A stretch of 64,000 bases of DNA from NCBI GenBank assembly GCA_026196575.1, contig JAPHSX010000046.1, forward strand, positions 24,270 to 88,269, given 5' to 3'. The stretch comes from Gammaproteobacteria bacterium. Lineage in GTDB: Bacteria > Pseudomonadota > Gammaproteobacteria > Thiohalomonadales > Thiohalomonadaceae. This document shows positions 50,089 to 62,423 of this stretch, piece by piece. Made by a program: the position numbers and the translations under genes. Under the pieces are notes generated by a model that saw only the letters and a list, made by a program, of their open reading frames with translations, searched no databases and was not told the origin of the DNA. Positions within the stretch are counted from its first letter, which is position 1, and the number at the start of each line of letters is the position of its first letter.

Positions 50089-50522
50089 TGTTTTTCGGAC
50101 AAAATCGCGATCAGTTGCGCCGCTTCTACCTGCAGGCCTGGCGCAAGCACCTTGAGGGGCAGCCCATCGAGCCGCTGGAGGGGATGATTATTGATGTCAT
50201 CACCCTGCACCCGGAGTACCACACCCTGCTGGTGGATGAAGAGCGCGCCCTGAGCCACGACTACAGCCCGGAGCAGAACCAGACCAATCCCTTTCTGCAT
50301 ATGGGGATGCACATCGCGATTCGCGAACAGCTCTCCACCCGGCGCCCCGCCGGCATCAACGACGCCTATGAGGCGCTGCTGAAACAGCTGGGTGGACGCC
50401 ATCAGGCAGAACACCGCATGATGGAGTGTCTGGGCGAGGCGATGTGGCAGGCGCAGCGCAACAACACCGTCCCCGACGAGGTCGCCTACCTGGCCTGCCT
50501 GCAGAAGCTGCCCCGGCGTTAG
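50085..50522 (+). CDS. DUF1841 family protein
   Basis: 145 aa; MFFGQNRDQLRRFYLQAWRKHLEGQPIEPLEGMIIDVITLHPEYH...NPFLHMGMHIAIREQLSTRRPAGI. Confidence 0.8.
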   Translation: MMFFGQNRDQLRRFYLQAWRKHLEGQPIEPLEGMIIDVITLHPEYHTLLVDEERALSHDYSPEQNQTNPFLHMGMHIAIREQLSTRRPAGINDAYEALLKQLGGRHQAEHRMMECLGEAMWQAQRNNTVPDEVAYLACLQKLPRR

Positions 50523-52735
50523 ATCTTTCGCCGTACCTCCACCACGTTGGGCAGTTGGTTAATGCGGCCCAGCACCCGGCTTAACTGATCAATATCGGTG
50601 ATCTCCAGGGTCAGATCGAGGCGCGCGGTGTGGCTCTTTTTGTCGCTCAGGGTGTTGCTGCTGAGGACATTGATCTTGTCGTTCGCCAGCACGGTGTAGA
50701 CATCGATCAGCAATCCCTGGCGATCGATCGCCTCGATCTCGATATCCACCGGATAGGTGGCGTGGCGGCCAAAGCCGCCCCACTCCACCTCAATCAGGCG
50801 GGTGCGCTTGCCCTCCGGCAGGTTGAGAATATTCTTGCAGTCGCTGCGGTGGATGGTGACGCCCCGCCCCTGGGTGATGAAGCCGATAATGGGATCGCCC
50901 AGCGCCGGCCGGCAGCAGCGTGCCATGTTGGTCAGCAGGTTGCCGACACCACTGATCTGAATCTCGCTACCATCACTGACACGCCGCTTGCGCTCGGGCG
51001 GCACTGCCGCCGTTGCTCCCTCCTTCTCCTTTTTCGGTTTTTCCACCAGCCGCTGCACCGCCCCGGCGATCTGCGCCGGGTTGATGTCGCCGCGGCCCAT
51101 GGCAATCAGCATCTCGTTAACGCTGCCAGAGTGGAGGTGATCGCTCAGCTGTTCGAAGGCGAGGTCGCGCACCCCGAGCCGATTGAGTTCGCGCTCCAGC
51201 AGGGTGCGCCCGTCGGCCATGTTCTGCTCGTGGTCCTGCTGCTTGAACCAGCTACGCGCCTTGGCGCGGGCACGCGAGGTCCTGAGGTAGCCGAGTTGCG
51301 GATTGAGCCAGTCGCGGCTGGGGCCACCCTGCCGGGTGGTGAGGATCTCCACCTGCTCGCCGGAGGCAAGCTCGTAGGTGAGCGGTACGATGCGCCCGTT
51401 GACCTTGGCGCCACGGCAGCGGTTACCCACCTCGGTATGCACGTAGTAGGCGAAGTCGAGCGGGGTCGCCCCCTGCGGCAGGTCAAACACCTCGCCGCCG
51501 GGGGTGACGACGTAGACCCGGTCCTGAAACACCTCGGACTTGAAGCGGTCGATAAAGTCACCGGCATCGGCCTCCTCCTCCCGCCAGTCGAGCAGCTGGC
51601 GCAGCCAGGCGATCTTCTGCTCGAAGCCCTTGTCGGAGCGCCCCCCCTCCTTGTAGCGCCAGTGGGCGGCCACCCCGAGTTCAGCATGCCGGTCCATCTC
51701 GTAGGTGCGAATTTGCACCTCCAGCGCCTTGCCGTTGGGGCCAATCACCGCGGTGTGGATCGACTGGTAGTTGTTCTCCTTCGGGGTGGCAATGTAGTCG
51801 TCGAACTCCTTGGGGATATGCGGCCACAGACTGTGTACCGTGCCCAGCACGTGGTAACAGTCGGCGACACTGTCGACCAGCACCCGCACCGCCCGCACAT
51901 CGTAAAGATCGTGAAAATTGAGCCCCTTGCGCTTCATCTTTTTCCAGATGCTGTAGAGGTGTTTGGCCCGCCCGGTGACCTCCGCCTTCACCCCGACGAT
52001 GCCGAGCTGCTTTTGCAGGGTGTCGATCACCTGCGTGATGTAGCGCTGGCGGTCGACACGACGCTCATCAAGAAATTTGGCGATCTGCTTGTAGGTGACG
52101 GGATCAAGGTAGCGAAAGCTGAGATCCTCCAGCTCCCACTTGACCTGCCAGATGCCGAGACGATTGGCGAGCGGCGCGTAGATATCCATGGTCTCGCGGG
52201 CGATGCGTCGCTGCTGCTCCTCGTTGAGGAATTTGAGGGTGCGCATGTTGTGCAGCCGGTCGGCGAGTTTGATCATCACCACCCGCACATCCTCGGCCAT
52301 CGCCAGCAGCAGCTTGCGCAGGCTCTCCGCCTTGATGCTCTCCTTGCCTCCGCCCCCCAGGTGATAGTCGCCGATGGAGCTCATCTTGGTGACACCGTCG
52401 ACCAGACGCGCCACTGCGGGGCCGCACTGCTCGGCGATCTGCTCCAGGGTGACGTCGCTATCCTCCACCACATCGTGCAGCATCGCCGCGGCGATGCTCT
52501 CATGATCGAGGCGCAGCCCGGTGACGATATCGGCCACCGCCATGGCATGGTTGAGATAGGGCTCACCGGAGGCGCGTCGCTGGCTCAGATGGGCCTGGTC
52601 GGCGATCTCGATGGCGGCGCGGATGACCGCCATCTCCTCCTCTTTGCGCCCCTCGGCAATCGAGGCGAGCCAGACGGACTTGATGTCATCACTCTCGTCA
52701 CCGGGTGATGGCAGATGGGATTCCACGTAGACCAT
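50519..52735 (-). CDS. relA: (p)ppGpp synthetase RelA-type RSH protein
   Basis: 738 aa; HD domain (AAMLHDVVEDSDVT), synthetase (KEFDDYIATPKENNYQSIHTAVIGPNGKALEVQIRT), TGS (VYVVTPGGEVFDLPQGATPLDFAYYVHTEVG), ACT. Confidence 0.9.
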   Translation of the reverse strand: MVYVESHLPSPGDESDDIKSVWLASIAEGRKEEEMAVIRAAIEIADQAHLSQRRASGEPYLNHAMAVADIVTGLRLDHESIAAAMLHDVVEDSDVTLEQIAEQCGPAVARLVDGVTKMSSIGDYHLGGGGKESIKAESLRKLLLAMAEDVRVVMIKLADRLHNMRTLKFLNEEQQRRIARETMDIYAPLANRLGIWQVKWELEDLSFRYLDPVTYKQIAKFLDERRVDRQRYITQVIDTLQKQLGIVGVKAEVTGRAKHLYSIWKKMKRKGLNFHDLYDVRAVRVLVDSVADCYHVLGTVHSLWPHIPKEFDDYIATPKENNYQSIHTAVIGPNGKALEVQIRTYEMDRHAELGVAAHWRYKEGGRSDKGFEQKIAWLRQLLDWREEEADAGDFIDRFKSEVFQDRVYVVTPGGEVFDLPQGATPLDFAYYVHTEVGNRCRGAKVNGRIVPLTYELASGEQVEILTTRQGGPSRDWLNPQLGYLRTSRARAKARSWFKQQDHEQNMADGRTLLERELNRLGVRDLAFEQLSDHLHSGSVNEMLIAMGRGDINPAQIAGAVQRLVEKPKKEKEGATAAVPPERKRRVSDGSEIQISGVGNLLTNMARCCRPALGDPIIGFITQGRGVTIHRSDCKNILNLPEGKRTRLIEVEWGGFGRHATYPVDIEIEAIDRQGLLIDVYTVLANDKINVLSSNTLSDKKSHTARLDLTLEITDIDQLSRVLGRINQLPNVVEVRRKI

Positions 52736-52777
52736 GATCTGTTACGACTCCGTTTATCGTGCTGGCGGTGCAGGCCA

Positions 52778-54928
<2,151 letters not shown>

Positions 54929-55059
54929 TGTGATCCGGGCCCTCGGGCCTCTCTCGGCGGCCACACGGAGCGTTTTACTCCGGGCGACAAAATAGCGTAT
55001 ATTTCAAACAGTTGATTATTATACTTCATATAGTTCAAGAAGAACCAAGGAGCCGGACC

Positions 55060-55350
55060 ATGCGATCTCTTTCCCTGACCAGCGCGCTACTGCTGTTCAC
55101 CCTCGGCGGCAGCGCGCCCCTCTTCGCCGAGGTGCTGGAGATGCAACAAACAGGCCCCACCACCCCGGTACCCGCCGGTATGGCGATCCCGGTGCGTGGC
55201 ATGCACATGCAACAGGTGGAGCAGATGTACGGCAAACCGAAATCGATTGAGGCGCCAGTGGGCAAGCCGCCAATCACCCGCTGGGACTATGCGGACTACA
55301 CCGTCTATTTTGAGTACTCCTACGTGATCCAGAGCGTGGTCAAACGCTAA
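55060..55350 (+). CDS. Small secreted protein, SmpA/OmlA-like fold guess
   Basis: Start at MRSLSLTSALLLFTLGG signal peptide; MAIPVRGMHMQQVEQMYGKPKSIEAPVGKPPITRWDYADYTVYFEYSYVIQSVVKR. Confidence 0.65.
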   Translation: MRSLSLTSALLLFTLGGSAPLFAEVLEMQQTGPTTPVPAGMAIPVRGMHMQQVEQMYGKPKSIEAPVGKPPITRWDYADYTVYFEYSYVIQSVVKR

Positions 55351-55378
55351 CCACGCCGGCCCATTCAGCTGAAATCGA

Positions 55379-55404
55379 GGGGGCGTCTGACGTCCCCTTT
55401 TTTT
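55379..55404 (+). terminator. Rho-independent terminator
   Basis: gggggcgtctgacgtcccc followed by ttttttt. Confidence 0.85.
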
Positions 55405-55416
55405 GGAGTCAACACC

Positions 55417-56508
55417 ATGCCCCACTACCACACCCTGCAACAGAGCAACGCCGCGCTGGCGCTTGGTAACCACCCCGCCATCGACGCCGGTTTTCTCGGC
55501 TCCCGCCTCGACCCCGCCGAGGCAACACTACTGCTCATCCCCGTTCCGTGGGAGGCCACCACCTCCTACGGCGGCGGCACCAGCCAGGCCCCGGCGGCGA
55601 TCATCGCCGCCAGCCACCAGCTGGATCTGGAAGACCGGGTCTTCCAGCAGCCCTATCGCGCCGGTATCGCCTTTGTACCGCCGAGAGCAGAGGGCGAAGC
55701 CATCCACGAACTCAACCGCACCGCCCGCGCGGCGGCGCTGCGCGCCATTGACGCCCTGGAACACGGCGCCGGGGCCGCGGCGGATACCGCCACCGTCAAC
55801 GCCGCCAGCGAGCAGCTCAACCGTTACGTCTATGAACAGGCGCGGGCGATTCGCGGTGAGGGCAAGCTGGCCGCCGTGGTCGGCGGTGACCACTCCTCGC
55901 CGCAGGGGCTGATCCAGGCCCTCGCCGAAGAGGGGGAGTTCGGCCTCCTCCACTTCGATGCCCACCACGACCTGCGCGTCGTCTTCGAGGGGTTTAACCA
56001 CTCCCACGCCTCCATTTTCTATAACGTGCTGGAGCACTATCCCACCGTCACCAAACTGGTGCAGGTGGCGATCCGCGACTACTCCCGTGACGAGGCCCGC
56101 TACGCCGCCGACCAGGGGGAGCGGGTCGCCGTCTTCTACGGGCGGGACCTCTTCCGCCGCAAGGCCGAGGGAGAGAGCTTCAAGGCGATCACCCATGCGG
56201 TGATCGCCCAGCTACCGCAGCGCGTCTACATTTCCTTCGACATCGACGCCCTCGACCCGCCCTACTGCCCCGGCACCGGCACCCCAGTGCCGGGCGGCCT
56301 CAGCTTTGATGAGGCCTGCTTCATGCTCGAAGAGCTCGCCCTCAGCGGCCGGGAGATCATCGGCTTTGACCTCTGCGAGGTGGCGCCGGGCAAGAGCGAG
56401 TGGGATGCCAACGTCGGGGCGCGGATACTCTACAAGCTATGCGGGGCGCTGCTCTACAGTCAGGGGGCGATCGGACGCACACCACAGGGCGAAGAGGCAA
56501 CCTGCTGA
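55417..56508 (+). CDS. speB: Agmatinase/arginase (ureohydrolase) family protein
   Basis: 363 aa; [66 protein letters not shown]. Confidence 0.88.
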   Translation: MPHYHTLQQSNAALALGNHPAIDAGFLGSRLDPAEATLLLIPVPWEATTSYGGGTSQAPAAIIAASHQLDLEDRVFQQPYRAGIAFVPPRAEGEAIHELNRTARAAALRAIDALEHGAGAAADTATVNAASEQLNRYVYEQARAIRGEGKLAAVVGGDHSSPQGLIQALAEEGEFGLLHFDAHHDLRVVFEGFNHSHASIFYNVLEHYPTVTKLVQVAIRDYSRDEARYAADQGERVAVFYGRDLFRRKAEGESFKAITHAVIAQLPQRVYISFDIDALDPPYCPGTGTPVPGGLSFDEACFMLEELALSGREIIGFDLCEVAPGKSEWDANVGARILYKLCGALLYSQGAIGRTPQGEEATC

Positions 56509-56602
56509 ACACCTTGATGAGAGACAGAGAGATTCGCCCCGCGCAGGACAAATAGATCGCAACGAGATCGCCCGTCAGGGCCGAGTCTGTCAAACTATCG
56601 CC

Positions 56603-59416
56603 ATGAATGCCGCACTACTCCCCATTATCATCCTGCTGCCGCTGCTCGGTGCCCTGTTGCCGGTGCTGGCCATCCGACTGGGACGCACCGCCAGCGCCTG
56701 GTCGGCGGCGGCGTTGAGCGGCATTGCCCTGGGGCTGCTGCTGACGCTGGTGCCGCAGGTCTTCGCGGGCGAGACCCTGCTCTACCGACTCGACTGGCTG
56801 CCAGCCTATGGTTTGAACCTCGCCCTGCGGCTCGATGGGTTGGGAGTGCTCTTTGCGTTGCTGATCCTCGGTATCGGCCTGCTGGTGATCCTCTACGCCC
56901 GCTACTACCTCTCCGAGCACGACCCGATGGGACGCTTCTACGGCTTCCTGCTGCTCTTCATGGCGGCGATGCTGGGGGTGGTGCTGTCAGAAAATTTGCT
57001 GCTAATGCTGATCTTCTGGGAGCTGACCAGCCTGAGCTCTTTCCTCCTCATCGGCTACTGGAAGCACCGCGCCGATGCCCGTCAGGGGGCGCGACTGGCA
57101 CTGACCATCACCGGCGGCGGCGGTCTGGCGCTACTGGCCGGCATCCTGTTACTGGGCCATATCAGCGGCAGCTACGAGCTGTCGGTGGTGCTCGCCTCGA
57201 CCGAGACCATTCAGGCTCACCCGCTCTACCCGGCAACCCTGGTGCTGATCCTGCTCGGCGCCTTCACCAAATCGGCGCAGTTTCCCTTCCACTTCTGGCT
57301 GCCCCACGCGATGGCGGCACCCACCCCGGTGAGCGCCTATCTGCACTCGGCAACGATGGTAAAGGCGGGGGTCTTTCTGCTGGCGCGCCTCTTCCCGGCG
57401 CTGGCGGGCAGCGAACTCTGGTTCTACCTGGTCGCCGGCACCGGCATGGTAACGCTGCTGCTGGGAGCCTACCACGCACTGTTCAAGCATGACCTCAAGG
57501 GGCTGCTCGCCTACTCCACCATCAGCCACCTGGGACTCATCACCCTGCTGTTCGGCCTCGGCACGCCGCTGGGGGCGGTGGCCGGGGTGTTCCATATCAT
57601 CAACCATGCCATCTTCAAGGCCTCGCTCTTTATGGCCGCCGGGATCATCGATCACGAATCGGGCACCCGTGATATGCGCAAGCTCAACGGCCTGTGGCGC
57701 TACATGCCGCACACCGCCACCCTGGCGATGGTGGCCGCCGCCTCAATGGCGGGGGTGCCGCTGTTCAACGGCTTTCTCAGCAAGGAGATGTTCTTCGCCG
57801 AGACCCTGCATCACAGCTGGCTGGGGGCGTGGCACTGGCTGCTGCCGGTCGGCGCCACCCTGGCCGGGGTCTTCGCCGTGGCCTACTCCATCCGTTTTAT
57901 TCACGACGTCTTCTTTAACGGCGACCCCATCGACCTGCCACGCACCCCGCACGAGCCACCGCGCTACATGAAGGTGCCGGTGGAGATCCTGGTGGCGCTC
58001 TGCCTGCTGGTGGGGATCTTCCCGGCCTGGACGGTGGCGCCACTGCTGGCCAGCGCCGCGGCCAGTACTGTGAACGGCACCGTGGGTGGTGCGCTGCCCC
58101 ACTACAGCCTGGCGGTGTGGCACGGCTTTAACCTGCCGCTGCTGATGAGCGTCATCGCCATCGCGGGCGGAGCGCTGATCTATGTACTGCGCCATCAGCT
58201 CTTCGCCCTGCACGCGCGCCTGTTCCGCCCGTTCGATGCCAAGGCGCTGTTCGAACGACAACTGGAGCAGATCATCGGTTATGCCCGCCGTCTTACTGCG
58301 CTGCTGGAAAATGGCTCGCTGCAGCGCTACCTGATGCTGCTGGTGGCCAGCGCCGTGGTGCTGGTGGCCAGCGGACTGTGGGGCAGCCCGTTAAGTGGCC
58401 CGTTACCGGCCGGTGAGGTGGACGCGGTGACCCTTGCCGGTGCGCTGGCGCTGGCGCTCAGCGCAATCACCACCACCCTCTGGCACCGTCGGCGGTTGGT
58501 GGCGCTGATCCAGCTCAGTGTGGTGGGGCTGGTGGTCTCCATCGCCTTCGTCCGCTTTGCCGCGCCGGATCTCGCACTGACACAGCTTTCGGTGGAGATG
58601 GTGACCATCATCCTGCTGATGCTGGTGCTCTACTTTCTGCCACAACAGTCACCGGCCGAATCGTCACCGCTGCGCATCGGGCGCGACCTGCTGCTCGCCG
58701 TGGCGGCCGGCGGCAGCGTCGCCCTGCTGGCGTGGGGGGTGCTGACCCGCCCCTACCAGACCATCGGCGACTACTTCATGGCAAACAGCCTCTCCGGTGG
58801 TGGCGGCAGCAATGTGGTGAATGTGATCCTGGTCGATTTTCGCGGTTTCGACACTCTGGGCGAGGTGACGGTGCTGGGGATCGCCGCTATCGGCATCGTA
58901 ATGATGCTGAGCGGACTGCAACTGAAGATGCCCACCGCCGATGCCGCGGGGCGCCCCTGGGCGCGCGAGCGCTACCCCATGATCCTGGCGGTGATCTCGC
59001 GCCCGCTGCTGCCGTTGGCGCTGGTGGTAGCGATCTATCTGATGCTGCGCGGCCACAACATGCCCGGCGGCGGCTTTATCGCCGGTCTGGTGACCGCCAT
59101 CGCGCTAATCCTGCAATATGTGGCCAGCGGCATCGCCTGGACCCAGCAGCGGATGCACCTCGACTACATCAAGCTGACCGCCGCCGGGGTGCTGCTCGCC
59201 GCCCTCACCGGGCTGGGCAGCTGGGCCTTCGGCTACCCCTATCTCACCAGCAGCTTCGGTCACTTCACGCTGCCGCTGCTCGGCGAGTTCGAACTGGCCA
59301 CGGCGATGCTGTTCGATCTCGGGGTCTTCCTCGCCGTCATCGGCAGCACCCTGCTGGTGCTGGCCAACCTAGGCAAGCTTAGCGTGCTCAAGCACACACT
59401 GAAGGAGGAGCGCTAA
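56603..59416 (+). CDS. mnhA: Na+/H+ antiporter Mrp subunit A with fused MrpB domain
   Basis: 937 aa; MrpA/NuoL-like core ([43 protein letters not shown]) with C-terminal MrpB ([28 protein letters not shown]). Confidence 0.93.
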   Translation: MNAALLPIIILLPLLGALLPVLAIRLGRTASAWSAAALSGIALGLLLTLVPQVFAGETLLYRLDWLPAYGLNLALRLDGLGVLFALLILGIGLLVILYARYYLSEHDPMGRFYGFLLLFMAAMLGVVLSENLLLMLIFWELTSLSSFLLIGYWKHRADARQGARLALTITGGGGLALLAGILLLGHISGSYELSVVLASTETIQAHPLYPATLVLILLGAFTKSAQFPFHFWLPHAMAAPTPVSAYLHSATMVKAGVFLLARLFPALAGSELWFYLVAGTGMVTLLLGAYHALFKHDLKGLLAYSTISHLGLITLLFGLGTPLGAVAGVFHIINHAIFKASLFMAAGIIDHESGTRDMRKLNGLWRYMPHTATLAMVAAASMAGVPLFNGFLSKEMFFAETLHHSWLGAWHWLLPVGATLAGVFAVAYSIRFIHDVFFNGDPIDLPRTPHEPPRYMKVPVEILVALCLLVGIFPAWTVAPLLASAAASTVNGTVGGALPHYSLAVWHGFNLPLLMSVIAIAGGALIYVLRHQLFALHARLFRPFDAKALFERQLEQIIGYARRLTALLENGSLQRYLMLLVASAVVLVASGLWGSPLSGPLPAGEVDAVTLAGALALALSAITTTLWHRRRLVALIQLSVVGLVVSIAFVRFAAPDLALTQLSVEMVTIILLMLVLYFLPQQSPAESSPLRIGRDLLLAVAAGGSVALLAWGVLTRPYQTIGDYFMANSLSGGGGSNVVNVILVDFRGFDTLGEVTVLGIAAIGIVMMLSGLQLKMPTADAAGRPWARERYPMILAVISRPLLPLALVVAIYLMLRGHNMPGGGFIAGLVTAIALILQYVASGIAWTQQRMHLDYIKLTAAGVLLAALTGLGSWAFGYPYLTSSFGHFTLPLLGEFELATAMLFDLGVFLAVIGSTLLVLANLGKLSVLKHTLKEER

Positions 59417-59775
59417 TGGCCCTGCTGGTCTCCCTGCTCATCGGTGTGATGGTGACCTGCGGGGTCTATCTGCTGCTGCGCGCCCGCACCTTTGCGGTGG
59501 TGATGGGGCTCATCATGCTCTCCTACGCGGTCAACCTCTTCCTCTTCGCCATGGGGCGGCTTGCGGCCACGGCGCCGTCGCTGGTGGGGCTGACAGGGGC
59601 GAAGGACGTCGCTGCCGACCCGGTGCCGCAGGCGCTGGTGCTGACTGCCATCGTCATCGGCTTCGCCATGACCGCCTTCGCCGTCACCCTGGCGCTGCGT
59701 GCCAACAGTGAGCTGGGGAGCGACCATGTGGATGGCGCCGCGCCTGACTCCAGTGCAAAGGAGAGCGCAGAGTGA
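59416..59775 (+). CDS. mnhC: Na+/H+ antiporter Mrp subunit C
   Basis: 119 aa; NuoK-like MGLIMLSYAVNLFLFAMGRL...DPVPQALVLTAIVIGFAMTAFAVTLALR. Confidence 0.92.
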   Translation: MALLVSLLIGVMVTCGVYLLLRARTFAVVMGLIMLSYAVNLFLFAMGRLAATAPSLVGLTGAKDVAADPVPQALVLTAIVIGFAMTAFAVTLALRANSELGSDHVDGAAPDSSAKESAE

Positions 59776-61310
59776 ACCACTGGATCATCCTTCCCATCAT
59801 CCTGCCCCTGCTGAGCGGCCTGCTGCTTCTGCTGGGCGGCCGCTGGGCGCAGTCGCGCAAGCGCCTCCTCTCGCTGCTGGCCACCGCCGCGCTGCTGCCG
59901 CTCGCCGTGGCGCTGCTGCTGCAGGTGGGCGATGGCAGCTATCGTGTCTATGCCCTGGGCAACTGGCCGGCCCCTTACGGCATTGTACTGGTGCTGGATC
60001 GGCTGGCCGCGCTCATGCTGCTACTCACCGCACTGCTGGCCCTGCCATCACTCTGGTATGCCACACGCGGCGATGATGGCCACAGCGGACATTTCCACGC
60101 CATCTTCCAGTTCCAGTTGATGGGGCTGAACGGCGCCTTTCTCACCGGCGACCTGTTCAATCTCTTCGTCTTTTTCGAGGTGTTGCTGATCGCCTCCTAC
60201 GCCCTGCTGCTGCATGGCGGTGGCGCCGCGCGCAGTCGCGCCGGGCTGCACTATGTGCTGCTCAATCTGACCGGTTCGAGCCTCTTTCTCATTGCGGTGG
60301 GGGTGCTCTACGGCATCACCGGCACCCTCAATATGGCCGATCTGGCACAGCGGATGGCGCAGGCGGCCCCCTCGGAGGCGGGACTGCTGCACGCGGCGGC
60401 ACTGTTATTGTTGCTGGTCTTTGCCCTCAAGGCGGCGCTGCTGCCGCTCTATTTCTGGCTCCCCTCTGCCTACAGCGCGGCCAGCGCCCCGGTGGCCGCC
60501 CTCTTTGCCATCATGACCAAGGTGGGGGTCTATGCCATCGTGCGGGTCTATACGCTGATCTTCGGCGCCGAGGCGGGAGTGCTGGCGAATCTGGCCAGTG
60601 AGTGGCTCTGGCCGCTGGCACTGGCAACCCTGCTGCTGGGGGCGTTCGGCGCGCTGGCGGCCGGCACGCTGCGTGGCCTCATCGCCTATCTGCTCATCAT
60701 CTCGGTGGGGATACTGCTGGCGGGGGTGGCACTCCACACCACGGCGGCACTGGGTGCCGTGCTCTACTACCTGCCGCACACCACACTGGTGAGCGGCGGA
60801 CTCTTCCTGCTGGCGGGGATCATCCGCGGCCAACGCGGGGCCGATGAGGATCGTCTGGGCAGCGCCGCCGCAATGCCGTGGCAGGCCACGCTGGGGGTAC
60901 TCTTCTTTATTGGCGCCATCGCCGTCGCCGGGCTGCCGCCGCTCTCGGGTTTTATCGGCAAGCTGGTGCTGCTCTCCGCGGTCGCTCCCGGCCCACAACA
61001 GGCGTGGCTCTGGTCGGTGGTGCTCGGTGGCAGTCTGATCACCCTCATCGCCCTGAGTCGTGCCGGCAGCGTCCTCTTCTGGAAGACCACTGGCGGGGCA
61101 AGCGCGACGGTAACCCTGGATCGCCAACAGCTGCTCGCGGCCACGCTGTTGCTGCTGGCGCCGCTGTTGCTGAGCCTCTTTGCGGCACCGCTGCTGGCCT
61201 TTACCGAGGCCACGGCGCAGCAGCTCCACGCCCCGCGGGGCTACATTGCCGCCGTATTAGGCGCAGAGGGCCCGCTCTCGCTGGTCGCGACACAGGAGGT
61301 GGCAAGGTGA
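59772..61310 (+). CDS. mnhD: Na+/H+ antiporter Mrp subunit D
   Basis: 512 aa; NuoM/N-like (MGLNGAFLTGDLFNLFVFFEVLLIASYALLLHG; LKAALLPLYFWLPSAYSAASAPVAALFAIMTKVGVYAIVR). Confidence 0.93.
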   Translation: MNHWIILPIILPLLSGLLLLLGGRWAQSRKRLLSLLATAALLPLAVALLLQVGDGSYRVYALGNWPAPYGIVLVLDRLAALMLLLTALLALPSLWYATRGDDGHSGHFHAIFQFQLMGLNGAFLTGDLFNLFVFFEVLLIASYALLLHGGGAARSRAGLHYVLLNLTGSSLFLIAVGVLYGITGTLNMADLAQRMAQAAPSEAGLLHAAALLLLLVFALKAALLPLYFWLPSAYSAASAPVAALFAIMTKVGVYAIVRVYTLIFGAEAGVLANLASEWLWPLALATLLLGAFGALAAGTLRGLIAYLLIISVGILLAGVALHTTAALGAVLYYLPHTTLVSGGLFLLAGIIRGQRGADEDRLGSAAAMPWQATLGVLFFIGAIAVAGLPPLSGFIGKLVLLSAVAPGPQQAWLWSVVLGGSLITLIALSRAGSVLFWKTTGGASATVTLDRQQLLAATLLLLAPLLLSLFAAPLLAFTEATAQQLHAPRGYIAAVLGAEGPLSLVATQEVAR

Positions 61311-61801
61311 AGGGATTCTCCTGGTTACCCCACCCCTATCTCAGTCTGATGCTGCTCGTCATCTGGCTGCTGCTGGTCAATACCACGGCCCCCGGTCACA
61401 TCGTGCTGGGCACGCTGCTGGCCATCCTGGTGCCGCGCTACACCACCACCTTCTGGAGCGATCCGCCGCGCAAGGTACGCCTGTTGCCGCTCCTGCGTTA
61501 CACACTGGTGCTGATCGGCGACATCATCGTCGCCAACGTGCAGGTGGCAATCCTCATCCTCGGCCCGGCAAGCCGCTTGCGCCCCGCCTTTGTCCACTAC
61601 CCGCTGACGTTGCAGAGCGAGTTCGCCATCACCCTGCTCGCCAGCACCATCTCGCTGACACCGGGAACCGTCACGGCAGACGTTAGCGCCGACGGCAAGG
61701 GGCTGCTGCTCCACGCCCTGGACCTGGAGGACGAGGAGGCGCTGATCCACCACATCCGCGAGCGCTATGAACTGCCGCTAAAGGAGATCTTCGAATGCTG
61801 A
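61307..61801 (+). CDS. mnhE: Na+/H+ antiporter Mrp subunit E (GTG start)
   Basis: Frame from GTG 61307: VKGFSWLPHPYLSLMLLVIWLLLVN...LASTISLTPGTVTADVSADGKGLLLHALDLEDEE. Confidence 0.88.
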   Translation: MKGFSWLPHPYLSLMLLVIWLLLVNTTAPGHIVLGTLLAILVPRYTTTFWSDPPRKVRLLPLLRYTLVLIGDIIVANVQVAILILGPASRLRPAFVHYPLTLQSEFAITLLASTISLTPGTVTADVSADGKGLLLHALDLEDEEALIHHIRERYELPLKEIFEC

Positions 61802-62064
61802 GCCTGGCGATTGAGGCGGCGTTTGCCATGATGACGCTGGCACTGCTGCTCAACCTGTGGCGCGTGGTGCGCGGCCCCGACCTGCCCGATCGCATCCTCG
61901 CGCTGGACACCATGTATATCAACTCCATCGCCCTTATCGTGCTCTATGGCGTACAGCAGAAGAGCGAGTTCTATTTCGAGGCGGCCCTGCTCATCGCGGT
62001 GATGGGATTTGTGGGCACCGTGGCGGTGGTCAAGTACCTGTTGCGCGGCGACATTGTCGAGTGA
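61795..62064 (+). CDS. mnhF: Na+/H+ antiporter Mrp subunit F
   Basis: 89 aa; LLLNLWRVVRGPDLPDRILALDTMYINSIALIVLYG. Confidence 0.92.
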   Translation: MLSLAIEAAFAMMTLALLLNLWRVVRGPDLPDRILALDTMYINSIALIVLYGVQQKSEFYFEAALLIAVMGFVGTVAVVKYLLRGDIVE

Positions 62065-62073
62065 GGCAAGGCG

Positions 62074-62394
62074 ATGATTGAGATCCTGGTTTCGTTTTTT
62101 CTGCTGGTGGGGGCAGCCTTCGCGCTGATCGGCTCATGGGGGCTGGTACACCTGCCCGATTTTTATCTGCGCCTGCACGGCCCGACCAAGGCCACCACCC
62201 TCGGCGTGGGCGGCATGATCATCGGCTCGGTTATCTACTTCAGCAGCCATGGCGAGACCCTGAGCCTACACGAACTGCTGGTCACCCTGTTCCTCTTTAT
62301 CACCGCCCCGGTCAGCGCCCACATGCTGGCCAAGGCCGCCCTGCACCTGCAGCTGCGCAGCGAGGAGAGGACGCGCAACCGCAATGACGTGTAA
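62074..62394 (+). CDS. mnhG: Na+/H+ antiporter Mrp subunit G
   Basis: 106 aa; GAAFALIGSWGLVHLPDFYLRLHGPTKATTLGVGGMIIGSVIYF. Confidence 0.92.
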   Translation: MIEILVSFFLLVGAAFALIGSWGLVHLPDFYLRLHGPTKATTLGVGGMIIGSVIYFSSHGETLSLHELLVTLFLFITAPVSAHMLAKAALHLQLRSEERTRNRNDV

Positions 62395-62423
62395 TCGCCC
62401 GGCAAAGCCCACCCGCAGAGACC

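Noticed and set aside
50630-52708. 692-aa ORF on + strand antisense to relA
   Set aside because: Spurious high-GC antisense frame; composition (His/Gly/Leu/Val rich) lacks domain motifs and mirrors a clear RSH gene.
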